Shown piece by piece: positions 1 through 12,800 of a stretch of DNA of 64,000 bases. A model generated the notes under the pieces. It did no database searches. It saw only the letters and a program-made list of their open reading frames with translations, and was not told the origin of the DNA. The DNA comes from Vombatus ursinus (taxonomy: Eukaryota > Chordata > Mammalia > Diprotodontia > Vombatidae). Each line of letters starts with the position of its first letter. Positions within the stretch are counted from its first letter, which is position 1. The stretch lies in the NCBI RefSeq assembly GCF_900497805.2, contig NW_020954611.1:1458793-1522792 (forward strand), in the 5' to 3' direction. A program made the position numbers and the translations under genes.

Positions 1-29
1 TGCTGTTTAAAACATACCCTTGGGATGGG

Positions 30-160
30 TGTTTAGAGATTGTTCAGTTTAGTCTCATTTTTATGATGGGGAGACTGAGGTCCAGAGAGCGGAAGTGAAT
101 TAATTGCCCATGGTCATCCAGTTTAATTAGCTTCACAGCTGAGACTATAATTTTTGCCTG
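30..160 (-). repeat. CORE-SINE/MIR-type fragment
   Basis: Contains 'gagactgaggtccagagag' and 'ttgcccatggtcatccag', matching the reverse complement of the internal core of MIR-like SINEs. Diverged. Confidence 0.35.
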
Positions 161-414
161 CTAAAACGGAGTTTTTTCCCTTTATACGAAAGATGCTTTT
201 ATTCATTTAATAATACAATCCTTATTTTTTTCTAAATACACATTCATCTACATATTCAAATTTAATCTTAGGAACTGCAGAAGAATGACTTATCCTGACA
301 CTATTTTCTAGGTTAATTTTTCATGTCATAAGTCCTGAATAATTTAATAGCCATTGCAATATTGGCTAAATGATTAATTTGGAACCAAAAAAATCTTGAG
401 CTTCTCCTTTATAT

Positions 415-590
415 TAAAACAAAGGCAGGGTAGCATAGTAGAGGGAGCACGGGCCTCAGAGTCAGGTGACCTATGTTTAAGTCACTGTTCACACTTATGG
501 TGGCCAAGTCATTTAACTTCTCTGGTCCTTAATTTCATAAGATCAAATGAAGGTGATGCTACACATATTATGTACTTCTCAAGCTTTTGA
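415..590 (+). repeat. MIR-type SINE, diverged
   Basis: Shows 'gagggagcacgggcctcagagtcagg' spacing, 'ccaagtcatttaacttctctgg' and 'aatttcataagatcaaatgaa', i.e. tRNA-like head, core and tail of a MIR in the forward direction. Confidence 0.55.
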
Positions 591-694
591 TTCCCCAAGC
601 CTTGAAGCACTAGAGAAATGTGTCGTCATTCTGTACTCTCCTATTTTTCTTCCTTAATGATGTTAGAAAGACTGAGGAAAAGCGGCCATAATAT

Positions 695-905
695 TAACAA
701 CAGCAGCTAACATTTGTATAGCGTCTGTTATGTGCCAGGCCCTGTGCTAAGCACTTTACAAATATAATCTCATCTGATACTCACAACAGTCTTGGAAGAT
801 CAGTACTATTATTACCCTCGTGTTATAGATGAGGTAAATAAAGCTTAAATCACTTGTCCAGGGCCACACAGATAGTAAGTATCTGAGGCCATATTTGAAC
901 TCAGT
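695..905 (-). repeat. MIR-type SINE, reverse orientation
   Basis: 'tatgtgccaggccctgtgc', 'taagcactttacaaatataa' and 'ttatagatgaggtaaat' followed by 'cagatagtaagtatctgag' give a nearly full-length MIR-like element on the minus strand. Confidence 0.75.
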
Positions 906-2364
906 TCTTCTATTTTCTTACGTTTCCAGTATTGCCAAAATTGTCTAATTATTTGCATAATTAAAGGAAAGGATAAAAATCCCAAAGAACAGTGGCTTGA
1001 CATTTACCACAGTGGGGACAACATAAATGCCTAGTCTCTAAAAGGGTAGAGGAATAATTTCAGTTGTTGGATGCCTTTTGTATTTTACAGTTGTCCATAT
1101 TAGTAGCATAAATGGTTCTTAGTTTTTTAACACAAAGGGAATCCTTGACATACTGTGTCAGTGACCCTCCAAAATTGTAGCTGTGCATTTTATTTCTATG
1201 CTACTTTGTTTGGAAGTAGGGTGTAGATGCAACTTAATGGATTTTAGTTACTATTTTGGAAATACAGAGTTCTTTAAAGATACTGAAATAATATGTTACA
1301 GCATTAGAAATTCAGATATATTTACATATCACCCATTCTTTTCCAGTGGAAATTCAAGTTGATTGCTAAGATAATAAGACTGATTATTAACATATCTCTC
1401 TTTGTGTAGGCCAGAAGTTAAGGTATTTCAAAGATCTCTCTGTTCTGCCTGCCAGGTTGCCTAATTTCATAGATAAGTAGCAGCTTTATCAAGAATGATC
1501 AGCTTTTAAGGATCCAGCTTCTGAGTAGATCAGCTATTTCAAGGGAAATGGGTTGGAAGTGGAATAAATAAGGCAGGGAAAAGTAGTTTTAATTGGTCAT
1601 TTTTATTTTTCTGAGATCAAATGAAAATATTTTATCATCGAGTACAGATGTAGAATTTATATGATTGTTTTAAATCAAATATAAAAGAATAAATTTTGAT
1701 GACCAATTTTGAATATTTTTTTCTTTGAACATTATATTCTTGGATTCCACACTTAGTTTCAGTTCAGAGCTTTAGACTAAAGCAAAAAGTTTTTGATATA
1801 CTTTGAATAACAGAGAGAATACTGGTTATTCCTGGTATTATTTGAGAGTGGAGTAGAATATGAGAAAATATAGTCCTGAAAAGTAGCAAAATGGGTATCT
1901 TACTTTTTGAACTTTATATATTGCAAGTGGATATTTGACCAAAAAATCATTAGTAATACTGAGTTTTAGTGTATTAATCCTCCCATGGTTATTTTAAAAT
2001 TATTTGATTAAAGTTGATTTTTTCCACACCTACTAAAATACTTTGATTTAGATTATACTAGTTGCATTTGTTAATTCTTTAATAGAGAAGTGTAGTTTAT
2101 CTCCAGAAGTTTTGTATTTACTAATTAGCATCAATAAGATATAAAATGATGTAACACATATTTTAATATTCTAGTTTGGGAAGCTTAAAAAAGAACATTT
2201 GATACTTTTAAACTTATTTTCTCTTTTTATTATTGTAAAGCACATATTAAAAAAGCAAATTCTTAATTGTGTTATATATTAATGCACTCAGGAAAACAGA
2301 AACAGGATTCTAAGTATGATAATTTGCCAAGTTATTCAGAACTCCATTTTAAAAAAAATCTTCT
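906..2364. other. WDR11 intron, no feature recognised
   Basis: AT-rich intronic sequence. I looked for the WDR11 exon upstream of GSMGSITC and did not find it here, nor any clear transposon. Confidence 0.5.
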
Positions 2365-2746
2365 AAATTCTTTGGCTGCTTTTTGTTGTTGTTGTTGTTG
2401 TTTTTAGGCAATTGGGGTTAAGTGACTTGCCCAGGGTCATACAGCTAGTTAAGTGTCAAGTGTTTGGTCTGAGGCCGCATTTGAACTCAGGTCCTCCTGA
2501 CTTCAGGGCCGGTGCTCTATCCACTGCACCACCTAGCTACCCCTAAACGGTTCTGGCCCTAAGGGAGCTTACAATCTTTTTTTTTTTTTTTTTTTTTTGC
2601 TAGGCAATGGGGTTAAGTGACTTGCCCAAGGTCACACAGCTAGTAAGTGTTATGTGTATGAGGCCGGATTTGAGCTCAGGTCCTCCTGAATCCAGGGCCA
2701 GTGCTCTATCCACTGCGCCATCTAGCTGCCCCAAATTCTTTGGCTG
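2365..2746 (-). repeat. Tandem SINE pair inside one 14-bp target duplication
   Basis: Two marsupial tRNA-type SINEs, both minus strand: about 2384-2543 (tail of GTT repeats) and about 2577-2732 (20-odd T tail). They are joined by a 34-nt linker resembling an L2/CR1 3' tail. The direct repeat aaattctttggctg lies at 2365-2378 and 2733-2746, outside the pair and not around either unit. Either the pair arrived as one retrotransposed unit or the first SINE landed in the A-tail of the other together with its linker. Confidence 0.85.
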
Positions 2747-3742
2747 TTGAATATTTTTCAGTATTGTATACATTTTGAGGTAGTTTTTTTATGTGCTGAC
2801 TGAATGCTATGAGGCTTTCCTTTACTCACAACTTGGAGTCCTGTGTAAGTCAGCTAGTAGTGATATTGGCAAACTACTTGTAACTGTGTAAGTCAAAATC
2901 ATGGGTTTGCATAAGCTAAATGCCCCACATAAATGCATTCCTTCTGTTAAGCATGTTTGTTAAAGTTCTTTGAAAAAAATGTTCTTAATAAAATTATTGA
3001 ATGGTAATGGTATTGTTTAGCACATTTGTTCACACTGCATCCTCTAAATAAACTTATTGAAACAGTTTCTTTGTTTAGTTTTAGTTTGGGGCTTTGTTTG
3101 TTGCTTACTCACTTAAGAGGCTCTTTTGAGAGTTGACTGAAAAGACTCTTAATGGCACAGGATCTCTCCATCCATCCAGATTATGTTTGCAAGGTGTAAG
3201 CTAACAGCTCCATGGAAGATGTGACTCCACCAAATTTTATATTTGTTGTCAATTAGATTCCTTTACACTTATAAAACCTCTTTTTGAGTTTCCCTATAGG
3301 ATGGATTTGATTTTTGCTTTTTATTTTTGGTATAGATCACATTTAATGGATAGTTATGAATTTATGGTGATAAAAGTAGCAAAGCATGACCTTGCATTAG
3401 ATTTCTTTCTGATAAATTGTTTTGCTTCTCTTCCTCCGCTTCATCTTAATGAAGTCATTTCTTTCTTCAAACTTGTAGTCCAGAAAATCTGACCTTTCTA
3501 TTTGTACAAATCTCATTTTTTTTTCATTGCTAGTGAAATCTATGAGCTATGTAGATGTTGAATAGTTGAAGCCTTTCTTTGAGGAATTTGCTCGTTCTAG
3601 GTATAGTTTCCATTACTGTGTAAAAATGTTTTGTTTTTGTTTTTGTTTTTTTTTTACTACATAGTGTATCATCATAAAGTTTTCAAAAACTTCCTTTATG
3701 ATTGTTCTACAAATGTGATTTTTCTTCATTCGATTTTCCTAG
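2747..3742. other. WDR11 intron, no feature recognised
   Basis: Unique AT-rich sequence up to the acceptor at 3742. One short open frame (3301-3492) has no recognisable homology and no splice logic. Confidence 0.5.
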
Positions 3743-3849
3743 GGAAGCATGGGTAGTATTACGTGCATTGCTTGGAAAGGTGATACATTGGTTCTTGGAG
3801 ATGTGGATGGAAACCTAAATTTTTGGGATTTGAAAGCCAGAGTATCTAG
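3743..3849 (+). CDS. WDR11: WDR11 exon A: WD40 blade (GSMGSITC...NLNFWDL)
   Basis: 107 nt between acceptor ttttcctag and donor gtatttg. It enters at phase 0 and leaves two bases (AG) of a split Arg codon. It encodes a WD40 blade with the NLNFWDL strand that ends in the typical W-D pair. This is the first WDR11 exon in the window. Confidence 0.95.
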
Positions 3850-6800
3850 GTATTTGTAATTATTTATACTTTAGTGGATTCATGGATATATAGAAAGTAA
3901 CATTTAAATTTGTATAATAAATGTTAACTATTTTTGTTTTGTTTTGTGATTTGAGATTTTAACCTTAGATCATTGTTATATAGAAAGTAACTTTTAAATT
4001 TGTATAATAAATATAGACATTTTTGTTTTGTAACTTGGATTATTTGTCCTAGAAGCATAAACATTAAGTTTGCTGCTTTGTCACAACTGCTTGTCAACTG
4101 GTGAAATGGATATGAGCTAATAATCCCTTGACATTGTTCTTGGGAACATTTTAGATCAGAAATTTTGCAAAGGGGCAATGATATTCTTTACAAATAGGGA
4201 TATTCATCCCTTTAACTGAAGTGACAGTCTTTCTATTGAAGAAATAGAATTAAACAGATCAGTGGTAGACCCTGTGATACTGGATTTGACTGCTAATTTA
4301 TGCTGATTTTTTTTTTAACATTTAAGTCTTTTTTTGGAAACTAGAACACTCAGATAATTGTGCTTATTTTGTCAGAGGCATACCAACACACCGAAGTTGG
4401 GTGAGGAAGATCCGATTTGCCCCTGGTAAAGGAAACCAAAAATTAATAGCTATGTATAATGATGGAGCTGAAGTCTGGGATACTAAAGAAGTAGGCATCT
4501 GTTTTGTTATTTTCTCCTCCATTCTTGTGTGTTAAGTTCTTACTTAGCAAAACTAAAATGGAAATACAAAAAGCTCTCTACTTTTTACTGACAGTGATAG
4601 ACACTTAAACATATATATTTATGATTATTGATAAAAGCTGTGATGCTTATCAGATTTGTTATACCAAATTTTTATTCTTTCAGCTCTTTAAAAATACTGA
4701 CATTATAGTGCCTTTTCACTCCAGATATGACATAGTGTCACTGTTTTTGTTTTATTGCTGTCATTTGATAGTTTTGAAATGCAGCCTGACTGTGAATGAT
4801 AGAATGTTAAAAGATCAGGCAATTTTAAATTTGCCACGTATAATTTGCCACAGTTACTGTCTTCGATTGCTTTTGCTAAAACAGTTGATCCTGTGTGCAC
4901 ATCTTTATCATGTTGAGGTTGACAATCGCATTCACTTTCAAGGTTCAGATGGTGAGCAGTTTAAGAAGTGGAAGAAATGTCACCTTCCGAATATTGGATG
5001 TGGATTGGTGTACATCAGATAAAGTGATCTTAGCATCAGATGATGGATGTATTAGAGTCCTAGAGATGTCAATGAAATCCACATGCTTTAGAATGGATGA
5101 ACAAGAATTAACAGGTATGTTGGAGGAGCCAAGTAATAGTTCATAGGGCAAGTATGCTTTAATGCCTTTTCCTTTTCACCTTGGGCTACCACCTTTTAGA
5201 AAGAAGTTTATTTTTTAAAGTACATTGATCTAGATTGTTTTTAGGAGTGTTTAGTTCAGAGTACTATATGGTGTCAAATCAAAATAATGTTTCTGTTTTT
5301 GAGTGGCAGTAAGCTTTTAAACTGTAGACTCCAAGAAATTCTGCATAGCATGTATTTTAACTGTGCCTTTCATAAAATGTCTTGTCCACAAAAGTTGTAA
5401 GACATTTACATTAATAAAAATAGTTCCTTCGCTGTGTAAGACAGCACTCGAGTATATGAATTTAGTGTTCATGTTGGAACTAGGTGACATCCGAAGTCCT
5501 TTTTAACTATCATTCTGTGATGATTGGCGTTTTAAATATTGATCTTTATTTCTCTTTCTACTGGAAATCATTAAAAAGACACTGGCAGTTATGCTATGCA
5601 TCATAAATTTTGGATCCTGTTTGTTGATTTATTGAATAATAGCCAGAGCAAATATTTTCTGCAGATTTTGGTCATGTCTTACTTTTTGCAATTACCTTGC
5701 AATGTTCTTGGTATTTATACAGTAACAACAGTTACACAGATTGTCGTTCTTATATCAATTGTTCTAGATCAGCTCACTTCCCTCTCCGTCAGCTCATGCT
5801 GTCTTCTCGGATTTTTCTGAAATCATCCCCTTCATCATCTCTTACAGCACTATAGTATTGCGTTACATACATATGATTTGTTAGCCATCAAACAATTAAT
5901 GGGCACCCCTCTGGTTTACAGTTCTTTGCCACTTTTCCACTACAAAAAGAGCTGCTGTAAATCATATGGGTCCTTTCCCTCTCATATAGCTCTAGTATTA
6001 GTGTCACTGGATTAACGTGTATACAAAGTTCATTAATTTTTTTTTATCATAGTTCCAAATTGCTTTCCAGAGTGGCTAGACTAATTCATAACTTCACTAA
6101 CATGGCATCAATGTACCTGTCTTCCCAGAGCCCCTGCAACATTTGTCATTTTCCTTTTTAATCAACTTTGCCATTCTGATGGTTATGAGGTTGAACCTCA
6201 GAGTAGTTTTCATTTGTATTTGTTTAATTATTATTGATTTGGGGCATTTTTTTTCATATGCCTATTGATAGCATAGATTTCCTCCTCTAAAAACTACTGT
6301 TTCATATCCTTTGACCATTTATCAGTTGGGGAGTGCATCTTATTTTTATTAATCTGAATAAATTCCTTATGTCTTGGAAATGAGACTTTTATTAAATAAA
6401 CATGATGCAAAGTTGTCCCCCCCCACTTATTGCTTACCTTCTAATTTCAGCTTCATTGGTTTGTTTGAAAAACTTTTTTAATTTTATATAATCAAAATTC
6501 TGATCCTCTCTATCATGAACTCTTTCCCTATCCATAGATCTAACAACAGTAATTTCTTCCTCCTTTAATTTGTTTATGATGTCATGCTTTATGTGTAAGT
6601 CATGTACCAATTTGGAGCTTTTGGAGTACGGAGCGTGCCATGTCTTTCTGCCAGACTGCTTTCCAGTTTTCCCAATAGTACTGAATTCTTACCCCTGTAG
6701 CTAAGATTTAGGGGTTTAGATGACACTCGGTTACTCTGCATGTTTGCTTCTGAATATTGTGTACTGAGTCTATTCCACTGATAGACCTCTATTTCTTAAT

Positions 6801-9800
6801 CAGCATCAAATCACTTTGATGATTACTGCTTTGTTGTATATTTTGAGATCTTGTCCTGCTCGGCCCCCTTCCTTGTCACTTCTTTTCAGTATTCCTTTGA
6901 GATTCTTGACTTTTTATTCTTTCAGATGAATTTTGTTTTTATTTTTTCTAGCTTTGTAAAGTAATCTTTTGGTAGATTGCTTGGTATTGCAATGAAGCTG
7001 TTTAGGTAGTATTATCATTTTTATTAAATAGGTATTGCCTACCCACAATCAATTAATATTTATCTCAAAATCTTTTTGAATCCTGTCTCCATGATCTAAC
7101 ATCTAGCTATTTTTCTCGGGTTTATATCATCTATAAAATTGCTAAGTATTCCATCTACATGTTTTTCCAGTCATTTGTTAATGATACTGAAAATGTTAAT
7201 GTGGCCAACCACAGATTCTGGGGCACTCCACTAGAATCTCTCTCCTAGGAGAAGCTTTGAGTCCTGTCATTCAGGTAGTTCAGTACTATTGGGAAAACTG
7301 GAAAGCAGGCTAGCCCACATCACATGAATCTTGTCCATAAAGACATTATGAGAGACTAGCAGAACTTCAGCATTTTCTTCATCTTCCAGTGACTGTGAAA
7401 AAGAAAATGACATTAGTTGGCATCACCTGTTCTTCAGTCTTTGTGTTCATTGCCTTTTTCTTTTAGGATGTTGACTAACCACCCATTTGAGAATGAACTT
7501 TTGCCAAGAGTCATAGTCAAACTCACTGCCTTATATTTTGCGGACCCTACTCTTTTCCCTATTTTGAAATTGAAATGTTTGCCCATTTCCAGGCCTATGT
7601 CTTATCTCCTGTTCTCCACCATTTTTCAAGATCACTGATTGGACCTAGAATCATGACCTAAATTTATGGAATCTTAGGTCTCTCTTACTGTCTCCTTAGT
7701 TATTTTACATGAAATTGATATTCCTAAAGCACATCAGGTTGTGTCACTCTGCTGCTCAAGAGACGTCATTAGTGCTCTGTTTCCTCCAACGTAAAACATA
7801 AGCAGCTGTTTGACATATCAGTCTCTTCACAATCTGACTCCACTGTAACTTTTCAGGCCAATTTCACATTATTTTTCTGTATTCACTTTATCTTTTAGTC
7901 AAACTGGCCTACTTACTGTTGTTCCTTCCCTGGCATGTTCTATCTCCTTTCACCCTGTACCTTGTTCATAGGAGGGTCTCCCAAGTCATGCAGTGTCCTT
8001 CCTCCTTCTCCTTTGGGAATTCTGTCTTGCTCCAAGGTTCAAATCAAGTGCCAGAAAACTTTATTCTCTCAGTTGGTAATACCCCTCCCCTCCCTCTAAA
8101 TTATTTTTTATTTGTTTTATATTTACTTCTGTACATACAGTAGAATTTAAGCTCTTTGAAGGCAGCAACTTGCTTACTACCTGATATATGCCTAATAAAT
8201 GTTGTTGAATTGAATTGTCCTTTGAGTCAGGTTTCATTGAGGATGATGATGATGACAGTGACAGTACTTGTAGTTTATGTTTTTAGAACACTGTTTACAA
8301 CCCTTTGAGCAATTAAACTTGGTTCTTTAATGTCTTGAATGGAAAATTAAAATCCCAAGTTGTAAAAAGAAATTTACAGAACTGCAAATTTCAATTGGTG
8401 TTTAGTTAGTTGCTAGTTGTACCAGGGAAAAAGAAATTTTAAAGTCTAATCATAATGTCTAAAAAGCCTGCATATGTATCTCCCATTTCATATTTGAATT
8501 GAAAAGGCTCCAAGTTCAGAACAGTTTGTACTTAAGTTATCAACTGACTATGAAATGGGAGCTCATCATATTAAGTCATATTTAATGCCGCATTTTAACA
8601 TCTGACATAGTGCCATGGTACAGATTACGTTTTTCTTTTAAACTTTTCCTAATTTAAAAATGCATTTCCACCTAAGCCATTTTTGAAATTATTTAATCAT
8701 GCAGTCTCAGCCACCTTTCCTCCTCCCCCAAAAAGGTTAAAGTGGAGTGTACACAATGCACACTGTATTTTAAAACCCATATAATACCCAGCAGATCATA
8801 AAGGAAAAAAAACAGCCAAGTTAGTTTAAAAATAATAGGTAACATTTCCATATAATCAACCCAAAATACATGTTTTATTTATTCTTGGATAATTAGAGAC
8901 TCTGTGCCGATTCAGTGCCATCCATTTCTGCGTTTACAAATCAGAGGTGAATATACTTTGAGGTGAATTATTGGGGATTTTATAGTTACAACAGAGGCTT
9001 TGATGCATGAGCTTTTAAAAATTAAGTGCAGAACAATAAGGAACTGAAACAGAAGATAGTTTGAATCTGTTAGTGTGCTTTCTGGGTCATTCTCGGTCAA
9101 AATATCTTCTTTGATTCTGATTTCCCCAAAGAGAAGGACAGTAAAGTCCAAAGGAGAATCATCGTTTAATATTCTGGGGCTACAGATTAGTATAGATGTT
9201 TACAGAATATTCCCTTAGGCTGTCATTACTAGCTATGAAAAGTAGCTACTTTTTAAATATGTAAAAGCTGTTTTAATATTCTTCCTTTTAAAAGCAATGG
9301 CTATAAAATATGATTATTAGACTACAGGGGAAGGGAGGGGCGGATGTTTAATATGCAATTTTCACAAGCATTAACATGACTTCAAGAAGTACCATAACAT
9401 TTTCTTCATTGACAATGATCATTTATTGAAATAAGAATTTCTGAGATGAGTCTTTCAGCAATCCCATTAACTTTTCCTGTTGGCAATTGCCTCTTTTTCT
9501 TATTTTCATTTTGGAGAAACAAACACCAAAGCATGCCTTCCGTCTACTTCCAGCTGTGAGGTTACTTTCTTCTGACCTTGATATTTGGCAGTTGCTTCCA
9601 CTTCTGGCTGGTGGAATAGTTATTGTTCTTCATGGCTTTAATACTTGGTCTTTTACAGGCTTCCAATAGCCCTAAGTTCATTTTAGGATTTTTAATATAT
9701 TATACAATATTAGCATAAACAGGAGTAGGAATGATTTAGATGCCTTTTTATTTTAATTTTGTTATTTTCTAACTTGGATAAGCCCTCAGGTAACTATGGA

Positions 9801-12800
9801 TAGGTGTGGCTATTGTCTTTATTGTTAATTGCTAATCTCTGTACTTGAAAAGGAAAGTTTTTTGGTTGGCTGTTTTTTCTTTGCAGAGGAGGGGTTAGTA
9901 GGAAGGAGGCTATTATTTCATTTTGTATCTTGTGGTATGCCATCATTGAAGAAGTAACAATTATTTTATTTGGAAAGAAAACTTCCCTAGTTTTTTTTTT
10001 AATAGTTACCAGTATTATACTTCATAGACTTCATAAATGTTAACAGCTTAAGAAGAAGCTCTGATAATTGCTTTTCAAAAATCATCTTTTTTGTTTTAAT
10101 ACATCATAAGAATATAATCTCATTTTTTAAAATAACATAGTATATCCATTGCTCATCCTTCCATTAAGATAACAGTGTGTGGTGTATGTATAAGGCTTTC
10201 TTTGACCAGTGCCAAGTGATCTTTTTCCTTAGGTAGAATGCTGTGTCCTATTTAAAAAAGACTACCTGATTTACTATTATCATCTACTGCCACCTCTTGT
10301 CTTTAGCAACATATAGTAATGTTTTTCCAAATGCTTATACTTCATTACTAGTTACTTTAGTTTTTAAATCAGTGTTTTATCCTGAGTTTCCTACTAGATA
10401 CTTATTGTTGCCAGTCCAGATCCGAATTATTTCCTGAGATCTAAAAAGACAATGAATGCTATGTTGAGATATCTCAATGTTTGGAACAATGGATTTTAAA
10501 AAATCAGTACAGTGTTTTAACTACTAGTTGCTTTCAATTCACTTAACATCTCTAAATACCCTGAATAAGAATTGTAGCTATCTTTGTATGAGAATAGTTT
10601 CCAAAAAATTTAGGTTATAATATCCATAGTAAATTTTTGCTTTCCAGATATACTTAAGGATACAACCAACATTTGTATAATTTTAAATGTCCTCAATAGT
10701 CTATATTGGTATAATGATAACAAATCCAGTCTAAGTTAAAAAGGAAAAATTTATGTAGAAATTACTACAATATATTTATTTATAATTTTATTCAGTCAAT
10801 GAAGGAGAGTTTTTAAGTTTTTTAAAATAATGTAGTAAGATCTGGCATGGCAAAATAATGCTTAATCTAGTACTCTGAGAGAGCTACCAAAAATACCAGT
10901 GCATGGATTCTAATTTTTAATATCATCTTACTTTATAATTTTGCCAATTATCCATTGAATCTTTCTTTGATGTACCTTAGGCATTATTGTCCTTAGGAAT
11001 ATGATTTCTTATTGACCCAAGGAATTTAGTGGATTAATATGATCCAGAGGTGAAACTCAGCTGCATTGGTAAAGGAAAAAAAGTGCTAATGAAGTGTTAA
11101 ACTTCATTCACTAAATATACAATGTACACGGTGTAGGAAATGTCCATTTGTAGTGGTCAGAAGACATTGGAATATTTTGCCCGTTTCTGGGTATGCACAC
11201 ATTATTAAAAGAGACCTTGTCAGATTAGAGTTTATTACCCTAAAGGATAACCAGGAAATTGAGGAGTCGCATGTGGAAAGGTTGAAAGAACTCTGGGATG
11301 CCTGGAGGAGAGAATAGTTGAGGATCATGTGAATTACAGTCTTCAGATATTTGAAGGTTTATGGAATGGCAGAGGAAGTAGATTTAAGCTATAGGTGCTC
11401 ACGGGAAGGCAGATTTTGGCTTTGTCAGTGGAAAGAGTCCAGCAAAGCAGCGAACTTCACATCATTTGAAGTGTAAGTAGGTGCTAGGCAACCATGTGTC
11501 ATCTCTGTTGCAGTCATATTTAATGCATTGAGTGGAATTTACTAAGACCCCTTAACTGTTTTTTTTTTTTCCTACATGTAATCAGCTCTCAGAAGTATGG
11601 CAGGTTTAAATACATGAAAAAGATACCAGAAATCAAAGGAGCATAAATCAGACTTGATTTTTCCATTGATATAGTTAGAATCATGAGGTTTAAAATAGGC
11701 CAGGACCTCAGATACCTAGTCCAACCCTATCATTTTGTCATGTGAGGAAACTGAGGCCTCAAGCAGTTGTGTCTTTTAAGATCATAAAATAGGAATATAT
11801 TCTTGAGCAAGGACTTGATAGCTATCTTTTTTTGTAAAAATGAAAACAAGCATTGTGTTGAATACCTCACATTTAAGGTTCACAAAGTAATTTATGTAGA
11901 TTGTCTTACTTGATTTCATTTGTTAATAATTTAATTAGCTATTAATAATATACCTATAATATCATATGGTATAAAGTTTTCTAAAGTACATTATCAATTC
12001 AGCAAACTTTCATGAACCATTTAGTATTGTACTAGACACTTGTAATGCAAAACCAAAAACAGTCTGGTCCTTGACCCTAAGGAGCTAATATTTTGCTGAG
12101 AGAATCTTAACATGTACCTCTCACCTGTACAAACACCCGCAATTGAAAGGAGTAAGGGAAGCCTTAATTAAGAAGGTGGCATATCTGAAGTGAGCCTTCA
12201 AGAAGATAAGCTTTCTGAGTGGCAGAGAGGAAGAAGCAGTAGGTCCAGTAGGTCCAGGCATGGGAGAGGAGCAAATGCACAGAAGTGTGAGATGGAATGT
12301 TGAGTTTGGCGAACCGCTAAAGGGAATAGTTTGGTTCATAACAGAGTAGAGTTAATGAAGGAAAGTAATTTTTAAAAGGAAGAAAGATACCTGGCACTTA
12401 AATGCTTCTTGATTGATTGTAGTAGGTACCTGAATGCTTATTGATTAATTAATTGGAGCCAGGCTGTGGAGATAATGCCATGTAATGGCAAGAATCCTTG
12501 CCTTAGCATCAGGAAAGAACTAGATTCATATCTTATCTCGGGAATTTTTTGACTGTGTAGTCTTGGGTGAGACACTCAAACTCTTTGAGCTTCTGTTTCC
12601 TCATCTGTAAAATGCTTGTTTATAATACCTACTTCACAAGGTTGTCAGTTAGGATCCAGTGGGATTATGTATGCCATATATGTAAAAGGCTTCAAAAACT
12701 TTAAATCACTTGCAGATATCACTTGCTTATTATTATCTAATTCTTCTTAACTTTTCGGATAGAATTCAGATAAGAATGGTCCAAGGATAAGATGTTATTC

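Noticed and set aside
2384-2732. tRNA genes suggested by A- and B-box-like text in SINEs
   Set aside because: The tRNA-like heads belong to SINEs with A-rich tails and target duplications; no intact cloverleaf.
1-3742. Search for the preceding WDR11 exon (FVFTDIDGQVYHLTVEGN region)
   Set aside because: No match in any forward frame; the exon must lie upstream of the window.
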